The notes: a model not told the origin generated them from the sequence alone. Positions 54,882 to 63,804 are shown, counted from the first letter of the stretch. The stretch is DNA of 64,000 nucleotides from FW021-bin31 sp964647485 (GCA_964647485.1 CAZYHV010000002.1:62001-126000); one strand, 5' to 3'. Numbers and translations are program-made.

Positions 54882-54905
54882 CGCGCTCAAAAATAATCTT
54901 AAAAA

Positions 54906-55322
54906 ATGAGTAATACAACTTTCACAATGATTAAGCCTGATGCCTTTGGTAATGGACATGCAGGTGCCATCCTGGATCAAATCATAAAAGCGGGCTTTTC
55001 AATAAAAGCCCTAAAGCTGACTCGTTTATCGGAAGAGAAAGCCGGTAAATTTTATGCCATTCATCAAGATAAGCCCTTCTACAATGAACTCGTTGACTTT
55101 ATGAGCAGCGGGCTTATTATTGCGGCTATTCTAGAGAAAGATAATGCTGTAGCAGATTTCAGAACATTGATTGGAGCTACTAATCCGGAAGAAGCTGAAG
55201 AAGGAACCATACGTAAAAAATATGCAGAATCTCTAGGAAAAAATGCGATCCACGGCTCTGATTCTGATGAAAATGCAAAAATCGAATCCGATTTTTTCTT
55301 CTCAGAATTGGAAAAATATTAA
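54906..55322 (+). CDS. ndk: Nucleoside diphosphate kinase
   Basis: It transfers phosphate from ATP to other nucleoside diphosphates through a phosphohistidine. The length of 138 residues is standard. The active-site His116 sits in NAIHGSDSDENA, and TFTMIKPDAFGNGHAGAI is the conserved opening. The gene stands alone, with its own promoter and a perfect palindromic terminator. Confidence 0.97.
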   Translation: MSNTTFTMIKPDAFGNGHAGAILDQIIKAGFSIKALKLTRLSEEKAGKFYAIHQDKPFYNELVDFMSSGLIIAAILEKDNAVADFRTLIGATNPEEAEEGTIRKKYAESLGKNAIHGSDSDENAKIESDFFFSELEKY

Positions 55323-55372
55323 CTCCCTTATCTCGGATGGAATCCATCCTATCAGCAAAGAAATAAGTAGAA

Positions 55373-55408
55373 ACGAATCGTCTGAAAAATATTTTTCAGA
55401 CGATTCGT
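55373..55408. terminator. Bidirectional palindromic terminator between ndk and recF
   Basis: A perfect 36-bp palindrome with arms ACGAATCGTCTGAAAAAT and its complement is followed by ATTTTTCTTGTT on the plus strand. It lies between the convergent ndk and recF genes and could serve both. Confidence 0.88.
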
Positions 55409-55434
55409 ATTTTTCTTGTTCATTCTGCTACTTT

Positions 55435-56517
55435 CTATAATTGGATAAGCTGTAAATGAACATCTGACTCTTCAAAAATATTTTTCAACCGGTCTGCTTC
55501 CGTATCCGTTATAAAAACCTGACCAAATTCTTCCCCACAAATAAGCGAGATGAGTCTTTTGATCCGATGATGATCCAGTTTTTCAAAAATATCATCTAAC
55601 AATAAAACAGGAAGAAATTCCTTATCTTCTCTTATCACTTCAAACTGTGCCAGTTTAAGTCCAAAAACGAAACTTTTTTTCTGTCCCTGCGATCCTATTT
55701 CCTTAATAGGATTCCCATTCATTAAAAATTTCAAATCATCTCTATGGGGGCCTTTTGTGGTTCTTTGTAAAATACAATCCTTCGCCCGGTTATTTCGCAA
55801 TAGCTCTTCAAAAGGCTGCTTTTTCAGGTCACTATCATATTGCAGACTAATTTTTTCTTTTCCGCCCGACAAATAATGGTAGTAATACCTGATTTTTTCC
55901 TCAAAAACGGCTAAAAACTGTTGTCTTTTATCAAAAAGAGGCTGTGCATGCGTTAAAAGTTGCTGATCAAAAGTATCTAACAGCGTAAAATCCGGTCTCC
56001 GCTCCCCTGCATCTTTCAATAATTGATCGCGTTGCGCTCTGATTTTCTGATAAGCAATCAGTTCATCTAAATAGTTTCCGTCAATTTGAGCGAGCATCAT
56101 ATCAAGGAACTTCCTCCTCACCTGGCTCCCTCCCGTAATTAAGATGTTATCGTCCGGTGCAACAAAAACAACAGGAAATTTTCCGATATGATGAGAAAAT
56201 CGATCATAGAGCTTTTGATTAAGCAATACTTCCTTTTTACCGTTTTTATAAAGACAACTTACTTTTTGTTTTTTCCCGTTTTTTAAAAATAATCCATCTA
56301 TACGAAAGGCATTTACTCCATAAGAAAGATTATTTTTTTCTTTTTTTGTGAAATAACTTCGTGTAAAACCCAAATAATACACGGCATCCAGCAGATTGGT
56401 TTTTCCAATACCATTTTCTCCTGTAATTCCCACAATAGGTTTATCAAACCTAAAAGTCTGTTCCTTATAATTCTTAAATTGATATAGTCGAATAGAGGTT
56501 AACTGTAACACTTTCAA
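55435..56517 (-). CDS. recF: DNA replication and repair protein RecF
   Basis: This 360-residue SMC-like ATPase loads RecA at gapped DNA with RecO and RecR. Walker A is GENGIGKT (33-40). Also seen are the RecF marks FPVVFVAPDDNILITGGSQVRRKFLD, TTKGPHRDDLKF, GSQGQKKSFVFGLKLAQ (ABC signature region) and VLLLDDIFEKLD (Walker B). It diverges from pdhA. Confidence 0.95.
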   Translation of the reverse strand: MKVLQLTSIRLYQFKNYKEQTFRFDKPIVGITGENGIGKTNLLDAVYYLGFTRSYFTKKEKNNLSYGVNAFRIDGLFLKNGKKQKVSCLYKNGKKEVLLNQKLYDRFSHHIGKFPVVFVAPDDNILITGGSQVRRKFLDMMLAQIDGNYLDELIAYQKIRAQRDQLLKDAGERRPDFTLLDTFDQQLLTHAQPLFDKRQQFLAVFEEKIRYYYHYLSGGKEKISLQYDSDLKKQPFEELLRNNRAKDCILQRTTKGPHRDDLKFLMNGNPIKEIGSQGQKKSFVFGLKLAQFEVIREDKEFLPVLLLDDIFEKLDHHRIKRLISLICGEEFGQVFITDTEADRLKNIFEESDVHLQLIQL

Positions 56518-56546
56518 ATAAAATTTTCTTAATCAGAAAAAGGAGG

Positions 56547-56577
56547 TTTGTTTATTGGCAAATTTCATATAGTTTTG
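56547..56577 (+). promoter_or_regulatory. Bacteroidota-type promoter of pdhA
   Basis: TTTG (56547-56550), a 19-nt spacer and TAGTTTTG (56570-56577) fit the consensus. The inferred start leaves a leader of about 12 nt before the GTG. Confidence 0.7.
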
Positions 56578-56595
56578 CAGATAAATTAATTAATC

Positions 56596-57588
56596 GTGCA
56601 GAATAAATTTTCCAAAGATACCTATTTATATTGGTATGAGTTAATGCAGCTTTTACGCCAATTTGAATTAAAAGCAGGACAATTGTATGGTATGCAAAAA
56701 ATCCGTGGCTTTTGTCATTTATACATGGGGCAAGAGGCTGTAGCCGCAGGCGCAATGTCTGCTTCTAAACCTGATGATAAATTTATTACCGCTTATAGAG
56801 ATCATGGTCTGGCCATTTCCAAAGGGGTGACTCCAAAAGAAACAATGGCAGAATTGTTTGGTAAAGCTACCGGATGTTCAAAAGGGAAAGGTGGAAGTAT
56901 GCATATGTTTTCTAAAGAACATAATTTCTATGGAGGACATGGTATTGTGGGTGGTCAGGTAGGTGTTTCTAATGGATTGGCTTTCGCCGAAAAATATAAG
57001 AAGACCGACAATGTCGTATTATGTTTCTTTGGTGATGGTGCCGCACGACAAGGTGTCGTTCATGAAACTTTCAACATGGCTATGTTATGGAAACTTCCTA
57101 TTGTTTTTATCTGTGAAAATAACATGTATGCCATGGGAACTTCTGTAGAACGTACTTCTAATGTACAAGATATTTCCAGACTTGGAAGCAGCTACAAAAT
57201 GCCGGCTGAGGAAGTAGACGGAATGAAATGTGAGGCCGTACATGAAAGTATCTCTAAAGCTTTAGATCGAGCTCGAAAAGGAGAAGGTCCTACCCTATTG
57301 GATGTAAAAACTTACCGGTATCGTGGGCATTCCATGAGTGACCCCGCAAAATATCGTACCAAAGAGGAAGTGAAAAAATATAAAGAGAAAGATCCTATTT
57401 CTCAAATATTAAATACGATTAAAAAGAAGAAATATGCTTCTGAAGAAGATATAGAAGCCATCAAAACTCGTGTAAAAGAAGAAATCGAAGAGGCTGTCAA
57501 ATTTGCTGAAGATTCTCCTTTCCCTGATGATGATGAATTGCTCAAAGATATCTATGCAGAAGACGACTATCCTTTTATCACAGACTAA
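56596..57588 (+). CDS. pdhA: Pyruvate dehydrogenase E1 component, alpha subunit
   Basis: It decarboxylates pyruvate with thiamine diphosphate as part of the pyruvate dehydrogenase complex. The protein is 330 residues from a GTG start (MQNKFSKDTYLYWYELMQLL). The ThDP motif begins at GDG (146-148) and ends at NN (175-176). The loop RYRGHSMSDPAKYR with its serine is conserved. E1 beta and E2 are not adjacent. The lplA gene at 1045 would provide lipoylation of E2. Confidence 0.94.
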   Translation: MQNKFSKDTYLYWYELMQLLRQFELKAGQLYGMQKIRGFCHLYMGQEAVAAGAMSASKPDDKFITAYRDHGLAISKGVTPKETMAELFGKATGCSKGKGGSMHMFSKEHNFYGGHGIVGGQVGVSNGLAFAEKYKKTDNVVLCFFGDGAARQGVVHETFNMAMLWKLPIVFICENNMYAMGTSVERTSNVQDISRLGSSYKMPAEEVDGMKCEAVHESISKALDRARKGEGPTLLDVKTYRYRGHSMSDPAKYRTKEEVKKYKEKDPISQILNTIKKKKYASEEDIEAIKTRVKEEIEEAVKFAEDSPFPDDDELLKDIYAEDDYPFITD

Positions 57589-57610
57589 ATAATTCCTATA
57601 TACAATTTTT

Positions 57611-58297
57611 ATGGCAAAGAATAAATCTTCCGAGCAACACTCGCATGGATTAGAAGAATCGGTTAACAGAGCAGAAGCATTCTATAGAAACAACAGTAAA
57701 GCTATAAACGTTGTTTGTATTGCTATTATTATCGTCATTGGAGGATATTTCGGGTATAAATATCTTTATCAAAAACCACGTGAGAAGAAAGCGGTAGAAA
57801 TGGTATACAGAGCACAGCATTACTTTGCAGTAGACTCATTTCAACTTGCTTTGAACGGAGACGGCAACAATTACGGCTACCTTAAAGTTATTGACCGATA
57901 TGGTAATACAAAGGTTGGAAACCAGGCTAAATATGCCGCAGGAGCTTGTTACATTCACTTAGGCCAATTTCAGAAAGGCATCAACTACCTTAAAAAGTTT
58001 AAAGCCGACGACAAAATTGTTCAGGCTATATCTTATGGGTTGATGGGAGACGCCTATATGGAATTGGGACAGAATGAAAAAGGAATCAAATATTATAAGA
58101 AAGCCGGTCATTATAATGAAAACAAACTGACGGCCCCCTTATATCTTATGCGTGCCGGCCTGGCTTTAGAGAAAGAAGGAAAATCCAGTGAAGCAATACA
58201 GATTTTCAAAACCATCAAACAAAAATATCCTCAGAGTAGCCAAGGTAAAAATATAGATAAATATCTGGCTCGACTAGGAATTGTTTCAGAAGAATAG
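57611..58297 (+). CDS. Membrane-anchored tetratricopeptide protein
   Basis: The product is 228 residues with one membrane helix at about 32-52 (AINVVCIAIIIVIGGYFGY), then TPR repeats (KYAAGACYIHLGQFQKGINYLKKF, GLMGDAYMELGQNEKGIKYYKKA, AGLALEKEGKSSEAIQIFKTI). It is YfgM-like in layout, suggesting a periplasmic scaffold or chaperone role. It lies between pdhA (22 bp) and ribH (12 bp), so the three are probably one operon. Confidence 0.8.
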   Translation: MAKNKSSEQHSHGLEESVNRAEAFYRNNSKAINVVCIAIIIVIGGYFGYKYLYQKPREKKAVEMVYRAQHYFAVDSFQLALNGDGNNYGYLKVIDRYGNTKVGNQAKYAAGACYIHLGQFQKGINYLKKFKADDKIVQAISYGLMGDAYMELGQNEKGIKYYKKAGHYNENKLTAPLYLMRAGLALEKEGKSSEAIQIFKTIKQKYPQSSQGKNIDKYLARLGIVSEE

Positions 58298-58309
58298 AAT
58301 CAAGGTTTC

Positions 58310-58804
58310 ATGTCCGTTCATAACAAAGCACTATTCGACTCATCAGATATTTCAGAGCTATCGAATGTGAATATCGGTATTATTTATACCCGATGGAATG
58401 ACTTTATTGTAAAAGAACTGGTAAAAGGATGTAAAAATACACTGGAACAACATAACGTACAGGAAATTACTACAATCCGGGTACCGGGAGCAATTGAATT
58501 GCCATTTGCCTGTAAACGGTATTTTAAAACACAAGAAGGAACCGTTAACCAACCCGATGCCATCATCCCTTTTGGATGCGTCATCCAAGGAGAAACGCCT
58601 CACTTTGATTATGTCTGTCAATCAGTAACGGAAGGAATTACAAAATTAAACCTTTCTCTTCCCATCCCCATACTCTTTGGCATCCTGACCGTTCTAAACT
58701 CGGATCAGGCAAAAGAGCGTATTGGAGGTGCACATGGACACAAAGGAGAAGAAGCTGCTATATCCGCTTTGCAAATGATAGCCTTCAACAGAAGCTTAAT
58801 GTAA
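58310..58804 (+). CDS. ribH: 6,7-dimethyl-8-ribityllumazine synthase
   Basis: It catalyses the penultimate step of riboflavin synthesis. The length of 164 residues is standard. Conserved segments are IIYTRWNDFIVKELVKG, IRVPGAIELPFACKR, PFGCVIQGETPHFDYVCQSV (catalytic His) and PILFGILTVLNSDQA. It is the last gene of the pdhA-TPR-ribH group; other rib genes are elsewhere. Confidence 0.96.
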   Translation: MSVHNKALFDSSDISELSNVNIGIIYTRWNDFIVKELVKGCKNTLEQHNVQEITTIRVPGAIELPFACKRYFKTQEGTVNQPDAIIPFGCVIQGETPHFDYVCQSVTEGITKLNLSLPIPILFGILTVLNSDQAKERIGGAHGHKGEEAAISALQMIAFNRSLM

Positions 58805-58861
58805 GCTCTTTTCCTTTTCTTAGTTTCTTTTAAATTTAAGCTTTTACCAAAGGATTTATCT

Positions 58862-58869
58862 TACTTTTG
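58862..58869 (+). promoter_or_regulatory. -7 box of the S41 protease promoter
   Basis: TACTTTTG followed by CC fits TAnnTTTG, 63 bp before the ATG. No TTTG is seen at -33. Confidence 0.45.
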
Positions 58870-58932
58870 CCTTTCAATCCTGATGAAGGATTAATTTGAA
58901 ATTCATCTTTAAGTCTGTTAATAGCCAAATGA

Positions 58933-60561
58933 ATGAGTGATTCCAAAAAGAAACTTAAAGTACTACTTCCCCTTTTATTTGCCATTGTTCTAATAATTGG
59001 AATATTTTTCGGTTTCAAACTTCGGGAAACATATACCTCCTCCCCGTTTAAAACCAACAAAAATGAACATCCCATAGATCAAATATTACAACTTGTCAAT
59101 CATAAATATGTTGATTCTGTCCATGCGCAAAAATTAGCCTCTGATGCTATTAACGATATCTTGCACCATTTAGATCCTCATTCTGTCTATATCCCACCCA
59201 AGAAATTGAGAAGTGTCACAGAGGATATGGAAGGTCATTACCGGGGAATTGGAGTGGGATATTATATTTTACAAGACACCATTGTCGTTTCCAGAGTAAT
59301 AAAAGACGGTCCTGCCGAAGCCGCTCATTTAAAAATAGGAGATCGAATCCTTCAGGCAGATGATTCTACTTTAGTCGGATCAAATATAACCTCAAAACGA
59401 GTAAAGAAATTGCTTCAGGGGCCCAATAAATCTATAGTTCATCTAAAAATTTTGAGAGACGACAGCCTGATTCAAAAAGAAGTTCAACGTGGAATGATTC
59501 CCCTTAAAAGTATAACTCAAGCCTACTTTATTAAACCGGGAATAGCCTATATGCGCATCAATAGGTTCTCTGCAAAAACCTATAGCGAATTTATGGATGC
59601 AGTAGTGGCTCTGAAACAGCAAGACAGCATTAAGCGATTTATCCTTGACCTTCGTGACAATCCGGGCGGATACGTTGATGCAGCAGTCAATATCGCCGAT
59701 GAATTCCTCAGTGATGGAAAACTGGTGGTCTATACCAAAGGAAGAAATTACCCTAAAAAAGAATTTAAATGTTCCAAGTTTGGGGAACTGGAAAAGGTAC
59801 CTATGGCCGTTTTAGTAAACGGATATTCTGCCTCGGCGAGTGAAATCCTGTCCGGAGCTATTCAAGATTGGGATCGTGGCTACATCATCGGAAGAGAAAC
59901 TTACGGAAAAGGATTAGTCCAACAACAATTCCGGCTCTCCAATGGAGCCGCTTTACGGTTGACAGTAGCTAGGTATTATCTTCCCTCCGGTCGCCTTATT
60001 CAGCGCCCCTACAAACATCAAAGATTTGCTTACGAACATGACATGTTGAAAAGATTTAAACACGGAGAATTATTACATAAAGACAGTATCCATTTTAAAG
60101 ATACCACAACTTATTATACAAAAAAAGAACATAGAAAGGTTTATGCCGGCGATGGAATCATGCCGGATATTTTTGTTCCTATAGATACAACAGGATTATC
60201 CTCAGATCTTATCAAATTATATCATGATCATACACTGTTCCGTTTTGCCCATCATCATTATATAAAACATCCTGAACGTTTTAAAAATTTAGATACACCT
60301 TCCGATTTACTATCAGCACAAATTTTTGACAAACATTTCTTCAACAAAATACAACAGTTTGCTGCCCAATCCAAGATTCAACTTAACCCCATAAACACAG
60401 ACGAACTACAACTTGCTAAATTACAAGTTAAAGCTTTTATAGCCAGAGTATTATGGGGAAATAACGGTTATTATTTCATCCTGAATCATCGAGATAAAGA
60501 AATTAAAACAGCGATTAAAACACTGGAAGAAGAACCAGACTTAAAGTCATTGTCTGAATAA
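58933..60561 (+). CDS. S41-family carboxyl-terminal processing protease
   Basis: This 542-residue periplasmic protease has an N-terminal membrane anchor (VLLPLLFAIVLIIGIFFGF). The PDZ domain lies at about 95-180 (GIGVGYYILQD, GPAEAAHLKIGDRIL). The catalytic Ser301-Lys326 dyad is in SASASEILSGAIQDW and ETYGKGLVQQQF. A C-terminal domain of about 170 residues follows that is common in Bacteroidota CtpA. It starts with its own promoter and is followed by an ABC transporter operon. Confidence 0.93.
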   Translation: MSDSKKKLKVLLPLLFAIVLIIGIFFGFKLRETYTSSPFKTNKNEHPIDQILQLVNHKYVDSVHAQKLASDAINDILHHLDPHSVYIPPKKLRSVTEDMEGHYRGIGVGYYILQDTIVVSRVIKDGPAEAAHLKIGDRILQADDSTLVGSNITSKRVKKLLQGPNKSIVHLKILRDDSLIQKEVQRGMIPLKSITQAYFIKPGIAYMRINRFSAKTYSEFMDAVVALKQQDSIKRFILDLRDNPGGYVDAAVNIADEFLSDGKLVVYTKGRNYPKKEFKCSKFGELEKVPMAVLVNGYSASASEILSGAIQDWDRGYIIGRETYGKGLVQQQFRLSNGAALRLTVARYYLPSGRLIQRPYKHQRFAYEHDMLKRFKHGELLHKDSIHFKDTTTYYTKKEHRKVYAGDGIMPDIFVPIDTTGLSSDLIKLYHDHTLFRFAHHHYIKHPERFKNLDTPSDLLSAQIFDKHFFNKIQQFAAQSKIQLNPINTDELQLAKLQVKAFIARVLWGNNGYYFILNHRDKEIKTAIKTLEEEPDLKSLSE

Positions 60562-60586
60562 TATCCTCCTATTCCTATTTGTTTGA

Positions 60587-60613
60587 AAATGCTTAATTTA
60601 GCTATAAGCATTT
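60587..60613. other. Hairpin just upstream of the ABC transporter start codon
   Basis: AAATGCTTA (60587-60595) and TAAGCATTT (60605-60613) form a 9-bp stem with a 9-nt loop, 12 bp before the ATG. It could be a weak terminator after the protease gene or a leader structure affecting translation. No T run follows. Confidence 0.4.
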
Positions 60614-60625
60614 AAAACAAATTTT

Positions 60626-61594
60626 ATGATTGAAGTCCGTAATTTAACGAAATACTTCAACGGACATCCGGCGGTGAAGGAGCTGTCCTTTTCTGTAAAA
60701 GAAGGAGAAACGTTGATTCTTTTGGGTACGAGTGGTTGTGGAAAAACAACTACCCTCAAAATGATTAATCGACTGATAGATTCCGACAAAGGAGAAATAA
60801 GCATTCACAATAAAAGTATCAAGACCACCCCTCCGGAAAAGCTGAGAAGAAAAATGGGCTATGTATTGCAAAATCATGGTCTTTTCCCTCATTATACCAT
60901 ACGTGAAAATATTTCTGTCGTTCCTCAGCTCCTGAAATGGAATAAAGAAAAAGTGGAACACAGAGCCAACACCCTGCTTGAAAAATTCAACCTTCCTCCT
61001 CATCAATATTTGGAAGCCTATCCCGACCAACTGAGTGGAGGACAACGACAACGAGTAGGTTTTGTCAGAGCGCTCATGGCTAATCCTCCTGTTATTCTGA
61101 TGGACGAACCTTTGGGAGCTCTGGATCCTATTACAAGAAATCAGATTCAAAAAGAATTTAAACAACTGGATGAATTAAGCGGAAAAACCATCCTCATGGT
61201 TACTCACGATATTTCGGAAGCTATTGCCTTAGGTGATCGTATTTGTCTGATGAACCAAGGAGAACTTCAACAAATAGGAACAGCTTCAGAGTTGCTCCTT
61301 CATCCCGGGAATAATTTCGTCCGCAACTTCTTCTCGGGAGATCAACTTATCTATCAAATGAAAGCCTTAAAATTAAAAGACCTCCTCTCCTATTTTTCAA
61401 GAACAACTCCCCGGGAAAAAGATAAAATTATATCCGCCCATTACAATGTCATGGCTACCTTAGAACGGTTATCGAATGCTGATAATACACACAAAAATTT
61501 CCTGATAAAAGAGAACTCATCCGATCATTTTTTCTCGGTCGACCTACACGCTCTCTTATCTGCTTTTAATAAAAAAATAAGGAGTTATTCATGA
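60626..61594 (+). CDS. ABC transporter ATP-binding protein (osmolyte/betaine type)
   Basis: This 322-residue ATPase is of the OpuCA/ProV kind, which drives uptake of glycine betaine, choline or similar. Walker A is GTSGCGKT (34-41), the signature LSGGQRQRVG, Walker B VILMDEPLGALD, and the H loop VTHDISEA. The C-terminal extension of about 80 residues after the ATPase core is not clearly a CBS pair. The stop overlaps the next start by 4 bp (ATGA), so translation is coupled. Confidence 0.9.
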   Translation: MIEVRNLTKYFNGHPAVKELSFSVKEGETLILLGTSGCGKTTTLKMINRLIDSDKGEISIHNKSIKTTPPEKLRRKMGYVLQNHGLFPHYTIRENISVVPQLLKWNKEKVEHRANTLLEKFNLPPHQYLEAYPDQLSGGQRQRVGFVRALMANPPVILMDEPLGALDPITRNQIQKEFKQLDELSGKTILMVTHDISEAIALGDRICLMNQGELQQIGTASELLLHPGNNFVRNFFSGDQLIYQMKALKLKDLLSYFSRTTPREKDKIISAHYNVMATLERLSNADNTHKNFLIKENSSDHFFSVDLHALLSAFNKKIRSYS

Positions 61595-63162
61595 TGAAAG
61601 TCCTTTCAAACTTACTTCATTTTATTCAGCATGAATCAGGAGAACTACTACAACAAACCCTTGTTCATTCCGGATTAACCTTCCTATCGCTTTGTCTGGC
61701 TATTCTCATAAGTGTTCCTTTAGGAATCTATATTACGCGTCACGAGAAATGGGCGAAACCTGTTTTGGGCGCCGCCGGGATATTACAAACTATTCCTAGC
61801 ATTGCCTTGTTGGGTTTTATGATTCCACTTCTAGGCATAGGAGTCAAACCTGCTATTGTTGCCTTGTTTTTATATGCCATACTCCCCATCATTAGAAATA
61901 CCTACACCGGCATTCAGGAAGTAGATACTGACGTAAAAGAAGCCGCCAAAGCCATGGGAATGACTACCTGGCAAATTCTACGAAAAGTAGAATTACCCCT
62001 CGCTTTTCCGGTCATATTAGCAGGAATCAGAACAGCTACGGTCATAAATGTTGGGGTGGCCACCTTAGCAGCTTATATTGGTTCCGGTGGATTGGGAGAA
62101 TTTATCTTCGGAGGAATAGCATTAAATAATTCAGCCATGATTCTTGCCGGAGCCATCCCGGCTGCATTACTCGCTTTATTATTTGATTTCCTTTTATCTC
62201 GTCTAGAACATTTGCAGATTAAGAAATTAAAAAACACCATGCGGCTCACCGCCTTAGGCTTCCTTTTCATCTCCTCCTTGTTTTTTGTTCCTAAAGTATT
62301 TGGAAGTGCCTTGACTTTCGGATTTGCACCGGAATTTATGGGACGCCCCGATGGATATCCCGGTCTTAAAAGAACTTACAATTTACAATTGAATACGCTC
62401 ATTATCAATGAAGCCATGCTTTATAAAGCCATTGAAGACAATCAAATAGATGTCATGAGCGGCTATTCAACCGATGGAAGAGTGAAAGCCAATCATTTAA
62501 AAATTCTGAAAGATGATAAACAAGCCTTTCCGCCCTATTATGCGGCAGCAGTGGTAAAAGCGAGCACCTTAAAAAAGTATCCACAACTTCTTCCTGCACT
62601 CAATAAATTACAAGGGCAGATTGATGATTCTACCATGTCAGCACTGAATTTCAAAGTGGACGATTTAAAGGAAAGTCCTCAAAAAGTAGCTAAAGATTTT
62701 CTAAAACAGAAACAACTCTTCAAGCCTTCCAATCACGGACATAAAGGCTCCCTTATCATCGGTTCAAAAATATTTAGTGAGCAATACATTCTGGCCTACA
62801 TGTATCAATATCTGATTGAAGGATATACCCAATTAGCTGTGGATACCAAGACGGGACTCGGAGGAACAAAAATCTGTTTTGATGCGTTAAGACATGGACA
62901 AATCGATCTCTATCCTGAGTATACCGGTACAGCACTGCAAGCTATCTTACATATTTCGCAAAAGAAAATTGACAGCCTCATTACTTCCAGGAAAGTGACT
63001 TACCATTTTATTCAAAAGAAATTTAAAGAAAAATATGGATTACGTTGGTTACAGCCCATTGGTTTTAATAACACTTATGCCTTAATGATGCGAAAAAAAC
63101 GTGCTAAAAAATTGAAAATTCAATCCATCAGTGATCTAAAAAATTATCTTTCGCAACATTAA
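61591..63162 (+). CDS. ABC permease fused to a circularly permuted substrate-binding domain (osmolyte type)
   Basis: This 523-residue protein combines a permease (1-215, with the EAA motif EAAKAMGMTTWQIL near 117) and, after a membrane helix (219-236), a solute-binding domain. In OpuCC/ProX-like proteins the GSKNFTEQ half comes first and the APEF/DGxPGL half second. Here APEFMGRPDGYPGLKRTYN comes first (246 onward), followed by FSTDG-like SGYSTDG and FPPYYAAA. Only then comes GSKIFSEQYILAYMY at 391 with LGGTKICFDALRHGQIDLYPEY. The protein ends in the helix LKNYL. This looks like a circular permutation. The substrate is likely a quaternary amine. Confidence 0.88.
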   Translation: MMKVLSNLLHFIQHESGELLQQTLVHSGLTFLSLCLAILISVPLGIYITRHEKWAKPVLGAAGILQTIPSIALLGFMIPLLGIGVKPAIVALFLYAILPIIRNTYTGIQEVDTDVKEAAKAMGMTTWQILRKVELPLAFPVILAGIRTATVINVGVATLAAYIGSGGLGEFIFGGIALNNSAMILAGAIPAALLALLFDFLLSRLEHLQIKKLKNTMRLTALGFLFISSLFFVPKVFGSALTFGFAPEFMGRPDGYPGLKRTYNLQLNTLIINEAMLYKAIEDNQIDVMSGYSTDGRVKANHLKILKDDKQAFPPYYAAAVVKASTLKKYPQLLPALNKLQGQIDDSTMSALNFKVDDLKESPQKVAKDFLKQKQLFKPSNHGHKGSLIIGSKIFSEQYILAYMYQYLIEGYTQLAVDTKTGLGGTKICFDALRHGQIDLYPEYTGTALQAILHISQKKIDSLITSRKVTYHFIQKKFKEKYGLRWLQPIGFNNTYALMMRKKRAKKLKIQSISDLKNYLSQH

Positions 63163-63183
63163 TACCTTCAACAAGATCTTAAA

Positions 63184-63227
63184 ATGTCAATATGACATAA
63201 TTTTATATCGATAAAAGACATAATGTC
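63184..63227. promoter_or_regulatory. Pair of inverted repeats upstream of Hsp20 (possible activator site)
   Basis: ATGTCA-ATA-TGACAT (63184-63198) and GACAT-A-ATGTC (63217-63227) share the half-site ATGTC/GACAT. Their centres are 31 bp apart, about three helical turns. They lie 50-80 bp upstream of the -24 element, where sigma-54 activators often bind. Confidence 0.55.
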
Positions 63228-63271
63228 ATTTATTTCCGACAATTTCTGCCATTTCCGCTCAAAAATTGAAT

Positions 63272-63287
63272 TGGTCTTTCTTTTGCT
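63272..63287 (+). promoter_or_regulatory. Candidate sigma-54 promoter of the Hsp20 gene
   Basis: TGGTCTTTCTTTTGCT has the -24 GG and a consensus -12 TTGCT with 10 nt between GG and G. The inferred start is about 36 nt before the ATG. Confidence 0.55.
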
Positions 63288-63333
63288 CATTTACTTATGA
63301 ATTTGATTGAATAACAACTAAAAAACAAATATC

Positions 63334-63771
63334 ATGAGAAACTTAGCAAAAACAAACCGTAACGAAAACACATTGGATTTCTTTGATGACTTTTTCAAAC
63401 CATTAGATCATTGGTTCGACAATATTGAAGACAAACAATCGGGTTTTTACCCTCCTGTAAATATTCAGGAAAATGAAAAGGAATACCAGCTGGACATTGT
63501 TGCTCCCGGATTGGAAAAAGAAGACTTCAAAATTAGAACTGAAGGTGACTTACTTACCATTTCATCCGAAAAAGAGGAACAGAAAGAAGAAAACAAAAAA
63601 CATCTTCGCAAAGAGTACAGCTTTCATCATTCCTTCAAAAGATCATTCTCCATTAGTGACGATATTGATCAGGAAAAAGTAGAAGCCAATTATCACAACG
63701 GAGTTTTACATCTTGTCTTACCTAAAAAAGAAGAAAAAATTGTAAAACCACAAGAGATCACTGTAAAGTAG
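63334..63771 (+). CDS. Hsp20/alpha-crystallin small heat shock protein
   Basis: This 145-residue ATP-independent holdase keeps unfolded proteins soluble. The alpha-crystallin domain is at about 45-140: PPVNIQENEKEYQLDIVAPGL, DFKIRTEGDLLTISSEKEE, FKRSFSISDDID and the end motif ANYHNGVLHLVLPKKEE. The N-terminal FFDDFFKPLDHWFD is typical of Bacteroidota members. It has inverted repeats and a sigma-54-like site upstream, and a strong terminator downstream. Confidence 0.95.
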   Translation: MRNLAKTNRNENTLDFFDDFFKPLDHWFDNIEDKQSGFYPPVNIQENEKEYQLDIVAPGLEKEDFKIRTEGDLLTISSEKEEQKEENKKHLRKEYSFHHSFKRSFSISDDIDQEKVEANYHNGVLHLVLPKKEEKIVKPQEITVK

Positions 63772-63804
63772 GTAAATCATTCATTTCAGAATTATTTCAT
63801 AGTT

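Noticed and set aside
60644..61165. 173-codon frame opposite the ABC ATPase gene
   Set aside because: It is antisense to conserved Walker and signature motifs and is best explained as a shadow frame.
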